Shown here: positions 24,155 through 32,314 of the stretch, piece by piece
How the letters are laid out: each line of letters begins with the position of its first letter
Numbering within the stretch: the first letter of the stretch is position 1
NCBI RefSeq assembly: GCF_900109285.1
Contig: NZ_FNZQ01000001.1
Coordinates: 124,001 to 188,000, forward strand
DNA: 64,000 nt
Source of the DNA: Jannaschia helgolandensis
GTDB taxonomy: Bacteria > Pseudomonadota > Alphaproteobacteria > Rhodobacterales > Rhodobacteraceae
Reading direction: 5' to 3'
Program-made: the position numbers and the translations under genes
Notes under the pieces: model-generated
What the model was told of the DNA's origin: nothing
Seen by the model: only the letters and a program-made list of their open reading frames with translations
The model's database searches: none

Positions 24155-24516
24155 AAGGAGACACCTTGCTGGCGGTCAGCCTGACCGAACAGATGCCGAT
24201 CCTGAATGCTGCCGTGCAAATCGCCTTCGTGATGGTGATGGCCGGAGTCATTCTTGCCATGATCCGGCTGATTAAAGGCCCGTCCCTGCCCGACCGGGTT
24301 GTCGCGCTGGATACAATGACGGTGCTGGTCGTCGCTTTCAGCGGTTTGTTCGCCATCGACACCGGCGTGGCGGCGTTTCTGGACGTCGCAGTCGTTCTGG
24401 CCTTGATCGGCTTTCTTGCAACCGTAGCACTTGCGCGTTTTGTCGAGCGCAGGACCAGCCGTCCGGACGCGCAACGCCTGCACCGCGCGGGCGAAGACAG
24501 CGAGGACGGGGCATGA
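24151..24516 (+). CDS. mrpF: Mrp antiporter subunit F
   Basis: A 121-residue protein with three hydrophobic helices. MIRLIKGPSLPDRVVALDTM followed by the Asp-containing ALIGFLATVALARF end is the MnhF pattern. Start ATG 24151 is fixed by the overlap with mrpE; longer upstream frames run inside mrpE. It overlaps mrpG by 4 bp. Confidence 0.93.
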   Translation: MKGDTLLAVSLTEQMPILNAAVQIAFVMVMAGVILAMIRLIKGPSLPDRVVALDTMTVLVVAFSGLFAIDTGVAAFLDVAVVLALIGFLATVALARFVERRTSRPDAQRLHRAGEDSEDGA

Positions 24517-24857
24517 TCCTGGAACTGTTCATGACGGCTTGCGTCCTTCTCGGCGGGTTCTTCGCATTCGTGGCAGGGCTGGGGGTATTGCGCCTGCCGG
24601 ATGTTTTGATCCGCATGCACGCGACAACCAAGGCTGGCACGCTGGCGTCGGGTCTGATCATGCTGGCGGTCGCGGCGGGCTTTGGCGATGCCCCTACAGT
24701 TGCGCGCGCAGTGGCTATCGTGATTTTTCTGCTCATAACCGCGCCTGTCGGCGCCCATATGATAGGCCGCGCTGCGTTCAGGTCGGGCGTAGCGCTCTGG
24801 CCGCCAACCAAGATCGACCCCGAAGCGCGGATGAAGCTGGGGGTGCGGGACGATTGA
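24513..24857 (+). CDS. mrpG: Mrp antiporter subunit G
   Basis: A 114-residue protein with three hydrophobic helices and the MnhG/PhaG signature LRLPDVLIRMHATTKAGTL. It completes the mrpABCDEFG set. It is convergent with the DUF1523-type gene, with only 12 bp between the two stops. Confidence 0.93.
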   Translation: MILELFMTACVLLGGFFAFVAGLGVLRLPDVLIRMHATTKAGTLASGLIMLAVAAGFGDAPTVARAVAIVIFLLITAPVGAHMIGRAAFRSGVALWPPTKIDPEARMKLGVRDD

Positions 24858-24869
24858 CCGAAGGGGCCA

Positions 24870-25520
24870 TCAGGCCCGCGGCTTGCCCTTCCAGGTATCC
24901 AGCCATGCCCGGAACCCCTTGCGGCGGCGCTCCACTGCATCGCCCGCATCGTCCCAGACCTCGCCCGCATCTTCCAGAAGGGGGTCTATCCGGTTGCGGC
25001 GGAACCGCAGGATACGGACCGTGATTGCCCAGATCAAAGCCGCCAGCAGTGTCAGGAAGATGATGTTGAACCACGGAATGATCGTGACGTCCGGCCCTTC
25101 GACCGGGCGCACGCCGACGGCGTTTGGGAAGATCGTCAGAAACTCCGACCGCCAACCGTAATGCGTGAGCGCCACCCATTGAGGGGCACCAGACGTGGAA
25201 ATCTGATCCCGCGCCTCGGCCTGAAGGTTCGATGAATCCAGCTTGAAATACGGCGGCCAGCCCCAGCCGGTATCTTCGTTGCGATAGACAGATGCGCGAC
25301 CCGAAGGCTTTACCGCTTCGATGAAACGCACGTCGCGGGTCGCAAGACCCGTAGTGCCGACATCAGGGGTCGCCCAGAAGATCGAATTCTCGCCGAAGTC
25401 GATGCGCCGGTTCTCGGTCCCGACGATCCGCACGATATCGGTCTGGGGCAGGGTGTAGTGCAGGAAGCCCCCGACGACGGCTACGACCATCAGAAGAAAG
25501 ATCCATTTCACATAGGTCAT
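24870..25520 (-). CDS. DUF1523-like membrane protein, last gene of the eight-gene operon
   Basis: A 216-residue protein with an N-terminal membrane helix (residues 5-22, WIFLLMVVAVVGGFLHY), an extracytoplasmic domain of about 120 residues (TDIVRIVGTENRRIDFGE; FIEAVKPSGRASVYRNEDTG) and a second helix near residues 150-172. A charged cytoplasmic tail follows. It resembles proteins annotated DUF1523 in alphaproteobacteria (recalled, not searched). Function unknown. It starts 11 bp after the stop of the 88-residue membrane gene and is the 3' end of the operon beginning at 32186. Confidence 0.75.
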   Translation of the reverse strand: MTYVKWIFLLMVVAVVGGFLHYTLPQTDIVRIVGTENRRIDFGENSIFWATPDVGTTGLATRDVRFIEAVKPSGRASVYRNEDTGWGWPPYFKLDSSNLQAEARDQISTSGAPQWVALTHYGWRSEFLTIFPNAVGVRPVEGPDVTIIPWFNIIFLTLLAALIWAITVRILRFRRNRIDPLLEDAGEVWDDAGDAVERRRKGFRAWLDTWKGKPRA

Positions 25521-25531
25521 CGCGCGGTCCC

Positions 25532-25798
25532 TCAGGCGTAGTTAACAAGATAGATCAACAGCAAGATGGCCCCGATTGGCACGATATACACCCCCCAGAG
25601 CAACTTGCGCCGAAGGCTTCGCCGATAATCGCGGATGCCGTTTTCGACGTAGGTATGCTGCGGCAGGGGCGGTTGTTTCGCGACCCACTCCGCTTCCAGA
25701 CGATCACGTTCGCCGGCGCGGAAATAGAAGACCAGCGCCCAATAGACGATCGTCAGAACGATCAGCAGCACGACGGCCAGTCTCAGAAGTCCGAACAT
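25532..25798 (-). CDS. Small membrane protein of the eight-gene operon (88 aa)
   Basis: An 88-residue protein with two membrane helices (about 4-26, RLAVVLLIVLTIVYWALVFYF; and 66-86, LLWGVYIVPIGAILLLIYLV). A central polar loop contains YVENGIRDYRRSLRRKLLW. No family recognised with certainty. Its start lies one base after the stop of the 438-residue gene and it ends 11 bp before the DUF1523-type gene, so the three are almost certainly co-translated. Confidence 0.75.
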   Translation of the reverse strand: MFGLLRLAVVLLIVLTIVYWALVFYFRAGERDRLEAEWVAKQPPLPQHTYVENGIRDYRRSLRRKLLWGVYIVPIGAILLLIYLVNYA

Positions 25799-25799
25799 T

Positions 25800-27116
25800 C
25801 TATCCCCATGGTCCCTTGGCCCGCACGGCCTTCGTCAACACAACCTGCGGCATAGGCGCTGCGACGTCAGACGCATATAAATGCTTCCACACCCCTGCCC
25901 GGTCGGCAGCATAATCCTTTGTCAGCCGTTCGGCGACCCATGCCTTCAATGGCTCGGGGCTGGCGCGATAGAGATCATAGAACAGCGGCTTGTGGCAAAT
26001 ATGCAGCTGCCGGAAATCCTGCGGTGCCAATTCCGCCAGCAACATATTGGTCAGGTCGCGCAGCGGGCCAGGGGCGGCGCGCAACGTATGGAAATACGCA
26101 GGGTTCGCGCTGTCGATCCGGGGCCAGTCGCCACGCCCTTCAGCCCAGGCCAGCATCGCGCCCAGGGCATGAACAGACGGCGGCAGTCCGGCCCCTCTGG
26201 CCTGCATCGCGCGGCGCAACGACCTGTCGTCGATTGCCTCGGGCAACTGACCGGCACGGCCCAGCGCGTCGATGGCCAGGTGTTCCATCTTCTCGCGCAG
26301 GATGCCCGCCGCCGCTTCGCCCCGTCCCTCGACGATGGGCTGGGTCAGGCCATTCACCTGCAGGAAATTTGCGACCCCGTTGCGATTGGCAAGGTCGTGG
26401 ACGTCAATCCCGCTGGCCTCGAACGGCACGTTGGCCAGTACGGCGGGGCTGCCGACCGATCGAAAGACGTAGAGCCCGCCGTGATGCGCTGTCCAGAAAT
26501 CGTCCTGCCGGAAACTGGGCGTTTCGAACGTGACAGGCGCGCGGGTCACGTCGCCGGTGGTGCGCGCCAGCCCGATCATCTGCGCGACCAGCACGTCGTC
26601 CCACCACGCATCCGGCTCGTCCCGGAACCGTGCGATCAGTTTGTCCAGCTTGGCGGCGTCGCGCACGATGCCGGTGGTCGTATCCGCCTCGACCGTGACC
26701 GAGCGGATGTCGAGCAGGCTTTGTGGTTCCGGCACCGAAAAGACTGAATTCTGCAACTCCCCTGCCACTGCGTCGCGGGCGGTCAGGGTGAACAATTGCG
26801 CCTCGTTCGCGGCGATGAAATCGCGGATGATGTTCTGGGTCGTGGAGAACTTCATCTCCAGCAATGGCGCGTCCTTCTGCTGCGTGGACAACAGAATGAT
26901 CTGCCGGTTGCAGCCGCCGGGGTTGAGGTAGTCCATGTCGCCCAACTCGTCGCCGACTTCGGGGGAGAAACCGCTGAGGTCGATGTGGAAGTTGTCGAGT
27001 TTCGTGCGCTTGCCCGTGAGGTGATCAAGCGCGCGGTTGTAGCGTTCAATGAGCGCGGGGGACGAGACCTCGAAGAGGTTGGCAAACATCAGGCCGTGTT
27101 GGATGAGGCGTTTCAT
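25800..27116 (-). CDS. 438-residue uncharacterised protein (DUF6638-like)
   Basis: A soluble protein of 438 residues beginning MKRLIQHGLMFANLFEVSSP. Conserved-looking segments are NPGGCNRQIILLSTQQKDAPLL (about 68-90), AQLFTLTARDAVAGELQNSV and PLFYDLYRASPEPLKAWVAE near the C-terminus. From memory it resembles the family called DUF6638, found almost only in Rhodobacterales; this was not checked. No catalytic motif is evident. Start ATG 27116 overlaps the stop of the AT-rich 207-residue gene (ATGA). Function unknown; its constant company with the AAA+ ATPase suggests a shared task. Confidence 0.7.
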   Translation of the reverse strand: MKRLIQHGLMFANLFEVSSPALIERYNRALDHLTGKRTKLDNFHIDLSGFSPEVGDELGDMDYLNPGGCNRQIILLSTQQKDAPLLEMKFSTTQNIIRDFIAANEAQLFTLTARDAVAGELQNSVFSVPEPQSLLDIRSVTVEADTTTGIVRDAAKLDKLIARFRDEPDAWWDDVLVAQMIGLARTTGDVTRAPVTFETPSFRQDDFWTAHHGGLYVFRSVGSPAVLANVPFEASGIDVHDLANRNGVANFLQVNGLTQPIVEGRGEAAAGILREKMEHLAIDALGRAGQLPEAIDDRSLRRAMQARGAGLPPSVHALGAMLAWAEGRGDWPRIDSANPAYFHTLRAAPGPLRDLTNMLLAELAPQDFRQLHICHKPLFYDLYRASPEPLKAWVAERLTKDYAADRAGVWKHLYASDVAAPMPQVVLTKAVRAKGPWG

Positions 27117-27736
27117 TTCGTATAACGCTTCAAAATCGACCGTAGCTCTTCCTCAATCAATTTCAGTGATTCATGATAACTATCCCGAAAAGCGTCCCTT
27201 AAGGGATGGGATTGTATCGTTGAAAGCGTATCTGGGTGAATGTCCCTATTTTTATGACTGTCAGGTCCGTCAGCATTTGGTTGTTTTGATTCGAGAAAAT
27301 TGTCAATTTCGCTGAGGAGTTGTCCTTCTAAGCACCTTAAAGTCTCCAGTGACTTTAGGCAGTCACGGCCCCATTGGACGCTGGCGCGGATTTCCAAAGG
27401 ATACATTCTGCTTTTGACGTTCTCTAAGCGATCAATGCGATCGCTGTAGTACTTGCGAACACCGAAATATTCTTGCTTTTGCTCACCCTTTATGGGTTCG
27501 TCAAAATCATCTTTTTTCGCTAGCGTATACAATACCGGGTGATATCTAATGTGCTGTACAGCATCATTTCTCTCATAAAGTAGAATGAGCAGCGATTCGG
27601 CTAGTTCGGTATTTCGCATCCAATTTTTCTCATCTCGCCATGATCTTACGCCTCGGTATGCGGTGTAGGCACCAAAGAGCGCGGCCAAGGTCAAAACCAG
27701 ATTTCTGCCGATTTCCGTAACCTCCACCCAATTCAC
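27113..27736 (-). CDS. AT-rich inserted gene: single-helix membrane protein (207 aa)
   Basis: A 207-residue protein. The start is GTG 27736: AAGGAGGT lies 6-7 bases upstream and the GTG overlaps the stop of the preceding gene as GTGA. A longer upstream frame is ruled out by this and by its overlap with that gene. One membrane helix (about residues 8-28) is followed by WRDEKNWMRNTELAESLLIL and a charged, mostly helical cytoplasmic domain. Base composition is clearly more AT-rich than all neighbours (27120-27720), suggesting a different origin. No family recognised; the layout (short N-terminus, one helix, helical domain with conserved Trp/Arg after the helix) is common among small accessory proteins of unknown function. 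Confidence 0.75.
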   Translation of the reverse strand: MNWVEVTEIGRNLVLTLAALFGAYTAYRGVRSWRDEKNWMRNTELAESLLILLYERNDAVQHIRYHPVLYTLAKKDDFDEPIKGEQKQEYFGVRKYYSDRIDRLENVKSRMYPLEIRASVQWGRDCLKSLETLRCLEGQLLSEIDNFLESKQPNADGPDSHKNRDIHPDTLSTIQSHPLRDAFRDSYHESLKLIEEELRSILKRYTK

Positions 27737-28038
27737 CAAACCACCTCCTTCCACCGCTTCGGCAAAGCACTCAACGACAGCACCATCACCGGCCCCCAGA
27801 CGATCCCCGCCTTTGCCGACAGCAGCACGAAGTGCCAAGGCGCTTCCCGCCACACGACACCGCCTGCCTCACCATACAGCCAGACGAAACCGGCGGCAGC
27901 GACAACGGCCAGCAGCAGCGCCGACAGCACTCCGTTCACCAGCAGCCAGATGACTCCTTCGGGCAGCAGCTTGCCCAGCATCCACGGCACCAGCCAGGCC
28001 ACGACAGCAAGACCGACTAGAGGCAGGACCAGGTTCAA
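27733..28038 (-). CDS. Small membrane protein of the eight-gene operon (101 aa)
   Basis: A 101-residue protein with three hydrophobic helices (about 3-20, 28-54 and 68-90), rich in Trp. It overlaps the AAA+ gene stop by 4 bp and the AT-rich gene start by 4 bp. Its 3' end carries the strong Shine-Dalgarno sequence used by the next gene. No family recognised. Confidence 0.72.
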   Translation of the reverse strand: MNLVLPLVGLAVVAWLVPWMLGKLLPEGVIWLLVNGVLSALLLAVVAAAGFVWLYGEAGGVVWREAPWHFVLLSAKAGIVWGPVMVLSLSALPKRWKEVVW

Positions 28039-29951
28039 CTCTTGCCTTCCAGATAGCGGCGCTTGGCGACCTCCATCCGCTGCATGTCGCGGACGGTATT
28101 TTCGATGGCGACCTCGTCGGATTTATCGGCGTAGCGGAATTCGGAATCGGCGTAGCGGTTGACCTCTTGCAGCACCATTTCAGTAGTGATCGGCACGCGC
28201 ATCTCGGACACCATGGCCAGCTTGTCGTCGTAGGATTTGTGCATGAAGGCGTCCGGCGTTTCGAACCACGCGTCGGGCAGTTCCACGTCCATCGCGCGGA
28301 CCTTTACCGCGTCGGTGATGTTCTTGATCGCACGCCCGGTAAAGCGTTCGTCCGCCTCCTGGATGCTCTTCAGATAGGTGCCGATCCTGGCGATGGTATC
28401 CAACTCGCCGATCCGGTCTTTCACCCGGTCGAACACCTCTGCCAGCTTCTGCTCGGCGGGTCGCGAATGCCTGGCAAAGCTTTCGGCCACGGCGCGCGTC
28501 AGTTCCTGCGCGGCGAACAGGTCGTGATCGCCCAGCGGAATATCGTGGCGTTTGCCCAACAGAAGCGACAGGATGTCGATGTAGTCGTCTCGCGTCTGCG
28601 GGCCATCAACCAGAAACCGCGCCCCCGCCCGCTGGCGCAGGGCATCATCGACGTTTTCGGGATAGTTCGAGAACATGCCGAAGGTGCAGTTGCCTCGCAC
28701 AACGGTGTTTGCACCTGCGAAGCTTTCCATCAGGACGGAGGTAATTTCCAACTGTCCCGCCGACGCCTGCCGGTCACCGCGCTTACCCGCCAGTTGGTCG
28801 ATATCGTCGATCGTGCCGAAGCCGATGACATTCGGGTCCAGTATGCCGGTGACGAAGGCCTTGGCATTCTGCGCCGACTTGCCCTGATAGCTGTCGATGC
28901 TGTCGGTCGACAGGTTTTCGTAACGGAACGGATAGCCCGCGATCTCACAATATCCGTGGATCAAACCGGCCATCATCTGGATCAGGGTCGTCTTGCCGGT
29001 GCCGGGCGCGCCGTCGCCCATGAAAGTGAAGATGAAGCCGCCAAGGTCGGCAAAGGGGTTCAGCCTGCGTTCGAAATCGTAGGCCATCAGCATCTTCGAC
29101 AGCTTCAGTGCCTGATGCTTGGCGATGTGGTTGCCAACGACTTCATGCGGTGCCTTGAACTGCATCACCAGGGGTCTGCCCGTTGCGCGCAAGGCGGGCG
29201 TGAATCCATTCAGCGACAGGTCGTCGGCTTCGATCCGATAGGTCACGTCGCCGAAGATCGCGCTGCGGGCAGCGGTGCGGGCGCGGTCGGAGAGGCGGTC
29301 CAGCAGCGCCTCGGCCTGGGCGGCAAGTGTGGCGACCAGCGCGTCGTCGTCCAAACCATCCAGCCGCTGGTCGATCTCCCACAGCAGGCCTTCCAGCATA
29401 AGCTGTGCATTGTCGGTCAGGATTTCTTGCGGGGCAGGCACTTCTACGGTGGTCGTGCCGCGCAACGGAGCGATCAGAAATGCCAGCGTATTGGCGAAGA
29501 CATGGCCGACGGCCAGCGCCTCGACTTCCAGCAATTCGGTGAACTTGGCGCGGTCGCCCTCGGGCAGGCGGCCGGCAAGGTTCGCAGCCTTGAGCCCGTC
29601 CAACCCCGTGCGATCGTCCAACGCGCCGCCGACGGCCAAAGCCACCGCCAGCGCCCGCCGCAAACCCTGCAATACCTGCGCGCGGGCAGGCGTGACCAGA
29701 CCTTCGCCTTCGACCGTTTCGCGCAGATGAACGCCACCCGCTGGCGTCGTGCGCCGTGTCACCAAACCCGGCGTGGTGGAGCGGAACCGCGTCCGTGTTC
29801 CGATACCGGACGAGCGTTCTGATCGTTGAGACTCGGACGCCCTGCCCAGTCGTGGGGCGTGATCGAATCCCGACAGAAGCGTCAGCGCCGCATCATAACG
29901 CGCCGTGACTTCGGCCTCAGACAGTTCCATCGCATCGCCCGACAAGCTCAT
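28035..29951 (-). CDS. AAA+ ATPase (638 aa), core of an uncharacterised operon
   Basis: The N-terminal ~270 residues have no recognised domain but are helical and may be a substrate- or membrane-adaptor region. The AAA+ module begins near residue 300. Walker A is GDGAPGTGKTT (about 311-321), Walker B GFGTIDDIDQL and the sensor-1/Arg-finger region CTFGMFSNYPENVDDALRQR. The C-terminal ~150 residues include FTGRAIKNITDAVKVRAMDV, as in the helical lid of classic AAA proteins. It should hydrolyse ATP to remodel a protein complex. Start ATG 29951, 49 bp after the 372-residue gene. Membership of a known AAA clade could not be decided by eye. Confidence 0.85.
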   Translation of the reverse strand: MSLSGDAMELSEAEVTARYDAALTLLSGFDHAPRLGRASESQRSERSSGIGTRTRFRSTTPGLVTRRTTPAGGVHLRETVEGEGLVTPARAQVLQGLRRALAVALAVGGALDDRTGLDGLKAANLAGRLPEGDRAKFTELLEVEALAVGHVFANTLAFLIAPLRGTTTVEVPAPQEILTDNAQLMLEGLLWEIDQRLDGLDDDALVATLAAQAEALLDRLSDRARTAARSAIFGDVTYRIEADDLSLNGFTPALRATGRPLVMQFKAPHEVVGNHIAKHQALKLSKMLMAYDFERRLNPFADLGGFIFTFMGDGAPGTGKTTLIQMMAGLIHGYCEIAGYPFRYENLSTDSIDSYQGKSAQNAKAFVTGILDPNVIGFGTIDDIDQLAGKRGDRQASAGQLEITSVLMESFAGANTVVRGNCTFGMFSNYPENVDDALRQRAGARFLVDGPQTRDDYIDILSLLLGKRHDIPLGDHDLFAAQELTRAVAESFARHSRPAEQKLAEVFDRVKDRIGELDTIARIGTYLKSIQEADERFTGRAIKNITDAVKVRAMDVELPDAWFETPDAFMHKSYDDKLAMVSEMRVPITTEMVLQEVNRYADSEFRYADKSDEVAIENTVRDMQRMEVAKRRYLEGKS

Positions 29952-30000
29952 CCCACATCCCTTCTGTACGTTTCAAATATCCCCGCGTGCGGATCCGGCC

Positions 30001-31119
30001 TCACTCCTCCGCCCGCCACAGACGCCCCCCGCCCACGACATACTTGATCACGTCCGAAAATCCCGCTGCAGCGGTCTCGGTCATCGCCTGATAGACCCGT
30101 TCCGGCAGGATGGCGGCGCGTTCGGTGTGCGTCGCACCTGCTTCGGGGCCTTCCAGACCCGGCAGATCCCAGACCTGTTTGTCGACGGTGGAGAACCAAC
30201 CAGCCTTTTCCTTTTCGACGCGCTTGGACTTCAGCGTCTCCAGCGTCCAGGCCAGCGCCCAATCCTCGCCCGCAGGTGCGCGCGCCGCCTCAAGCACCGC
30301 GCCCAACCCTTCGGTCTGAAGCGTGAAGGCCGACGAATACATCGGGCCGACCGTCAGTCGCAGCAACCGCTTGGGATGCAGGCCTTCGAAATCGTCATCA
30401 AAGCCCTTGGCGACCGTTACCAGTTTCAGATCGGGAAGTGCCTGCGCCATCAGATGGCCCTGCACTCTTGCCAGCCGCGCGAAATCCTGCGGCAAGGGTC
30501 GACGACCGTTATCCTCGATCTGCATCAGCCAGATCACCGGCAGGTTGCGCTGGCCATCCCACGCCGACCAATGCAGGAGATAACGCGCGTCTTCCGTCGC
30601 CAGCGTTTCGATCTGAACGTCGTTGCGCGGCCAGAACAGATCGCCATTCCGCAACTCGTCCAGATAAAGCCGCTGCGACATCGCATATTGCAGATCGGTC
30701 GGGATGCGGCGCTCGCCGACGATGGTGGCGATCATCGCTTCCTTCAGGTCGTCGGCCGCGGGCAACCGGGTCAGCGCATCCGCCGCCTGCGCCGCATCCG
30801 ATGCCATGGACAGCAATTCCCGCAACACAGGAAAGCCGGATGCGTGTCGATCCACCGTCAGCGAGCCCAGAAACACGCCGGTGTCGCGCCCGGTCATCAG
30901 ATACTTGTGGCTGAGTGCGCGGAAGGTGCGGTTCAGGGCGGTCAGATGGGTTGAGACAGCGGCCAACTCGACGCGGTCCAGCTTTCCCCGCGCCTCCATC
31001 TCACCTGCGATGCGGGGCAGATTGTCCAGGATGCGCTCGAACTTGGCGAAGTACCGGCGGGCCTGGCGATTTTCCTGCAGGCCGACATGATCGCGGACAA
31101 GGTCTTCCTTGAGGGTCAT
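30001..31119 (-). CDS. 372-residue uncharacterised soluble protein of the eight-gene operon
   Basis: No signal peptide or membrane helix. An N-terminal helical region (about 1-110, NRQARRYFAKFERILDNLPR) is followed by a mixed alpha/beta region with YAMSQRLYLDELRNGDLFWP, RNLPVIWLMQIEDNGRRPLP and HPKRLLRLTVGPMYSSAF. No recognised domain. Start ATG 31119 overlaps the stop of the coiled-coil gene (ATGA). Its position between the coiled-coil protein and the AAA+ ATPase suggests it is their partner. Confidence 0.7.
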   Translation of the reverse strand: MTLKEDLVRDHVGLQENRQARRYFAKFERILDNLPRIAGEMEARGKLDRVELAAVSTHLTALNRTFRALSHKYLMTGRDTGVFLGSLTVDRHASGFPVLRELLSMASDAAQAADALTRLPAADDLKEAMIATIVGERRIPTDLQYAMSQRLYLDELRNGDLFWPRNDVQIETLATEDARYLLHWSAWDGQRNLPVIWLMQIEDNGRRPLPQDFARLARVQGHLMAQALPDLKLVTVAKGFDDDFEGLHPKRLLRLTVGPMYSSAFTLQTEGLGAVLEAARAPAGEDWALAWTLETLKSKRVEKEKAGWFSTVDKQVWDLPGLEGPEAGATHTERAAILPERVYQAMTETAAAGFSDVIKYVVGGGRLWRAEE

Positions 31120-32186
31120 CCGCCGTAGAGATTCTTGTCGTGCTTTTCGACGATGGCGCTGAACCGTCGGGCGAACCGCTCATCCGCCTTGGCCTTGGCC
31201 TCCAGTACGTCACGGGCGAAAACCATATGATCTTCATGCGCCTCCAGCATTTCCGCCATGCGGGTATTGGTGGCCGCGCCGATAGCGGCCATTGCTTGTT
31301 GCGCTTCCTGATCGGTCTTCACGCCGATCTCGTTGATGCGGTGGGCCACGTCCTGCTGCTGCGCCGTTTTCAGCGACTTGGATAGCGCGTCATACAAAAC
31401 AACTCGCTGCCTGGTGTCCGTCTCCAGCTTGTTGATCAGAACCATCTGTGTAGCCGCCTGGTTCTGCAAACTGTCGACCCATGTCTTGCCCTTCTCGATA
31501 TACCGCTCCAGCGTCTGCGAACGAGCCAGAGCAACCTGCTCTTGCTGAACCAGATCGTTATGGCGCGTGTTTGCCTCTGCCAATTCGGTCTCCAGCTGGG
31601 TGCGAACCGAGGCATCCTGTTCGACGCTGATCTTGTTCTCCAGCTCGATCAAACGAGGATCCATGGAAACGATCTCGGCGCGGATGCCTTCCAGTTCCGA
31701 AACGGCGGCTTCCCGATCAACCAGCGTCGTCGACAGGTTCGTCTCGACCTTCGATTTCTGCTCGTTCAGCATCGCAAGTTGCCCTTCCAAAAGGCGCGTG
31801 ATCGTGTCGGATTTGGAAATCAGATCCTGTAGCTTGTCGTCGATACTGGCGGAGCGAAGCCGCTCCTGCCGCATCGCCTCCGACTTGCCGCGCGCGAAAA
31901 TGCCGATGAAGCTTTCCATGCCGGTCTTGGTCCGCATCTCATCGAAGTCCTTGGAGAACCCCGCCGTCACGTCGTCCAGCCCCATGATCAGCTCGGCAAT
32001 GTTCGCGTTCATAGTGTCAGTATGGGCGCGCACATCTTCAAGCGTCGCGTTTTCCACGTCGATGGTGATGCCCTGATCCAGCTTCTGGCGTGCGGTTTCT
32101 ATCCGGCTGGTAATGTCGGAAATCTTGGATTGCGCCGCCGCAACCTGAGCTTGGCTTTCCCGTACTTGAGCTTCAAAATCGGCCAT
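31116..32186 (-). CDS. Long coiled-coil protein, first gene of the eight-gene operon (TelA-like topology)
   Basis: A 356-residue, almost wholly alpha-helical acidic/Gln-rich protein with extended coiled coils (about 1-60, 100-215 and 225-345). Examples are QSKISDITSRIETARQKLDQ and LERYIEKGKTWVDSLQNQAA. A short non-helical region GMESFIGIFARGKSEAM interrupts it. The overall pattern recalls toxic-anion-resistance proteins (TelA/KlaA) and PspA-like proteins, but no diagnostic motif proves either. The start is ATG 32186 with GGGAGAG upstream; an in-frame codon at 32207 has no such site. Likely a structural or membrane-associated component acting with the AAA+ ATPase. Confidence 0.72.
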   Translation of the reverse strand: MADFEAQVRESQAQVAAAQSKISDITSRIETARQKLDQGITIDVENATLEDVRAHTDTMNANIAELIMGLDDVTAGFSKDFDEMRTKTGMESFIGIFARGKSEAMRQERLRSASIDDKLQDLISKSDTITRLLEGQLAMLNEQKSKVETNLSTTLVDREAAVSELEGIRAEIVSMDPRLIELENKISVEQDASVRTQLETELAEANTRHNDLVQQEQVALARSQTLERYIEKGKTWVDSLQNQAATQMVLINKLETDTRQRVVLYDALSKSLKTAQQQDVAHRINEIGVKTDQEAQQAMAAIGAATNTRMAEMLEAHEDHMVFARDVLEAKAKADERFARRFSAIVEKHDKNLYGG

Positions 32187-32314
32187 TGGTAACGCTCTCC
32201 CGTTCAAAACTTATTCTTATTATGTCATTCTTACATGGATACGATTTTCGCGGTTTGCAGTGACATCGCAAGCGGTTTCGACACAGTGTGACCCCCGCAC
32301 CACGAGGAGATTTC

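Noticed and set aside
27737-27853. N-terminal extension of the AT-rich 207-residue protein
   Set aside because: It overlaps the 101-residue membrane gene in another frame; the GTG at 27736 has the strong ribosome-binding site.
28167-29822. 551-codon ORF on the + strand
   Set aside because: It lies wholly opposite the AAA+ ATPase, whose Walker motifs prove the - strand is coding.
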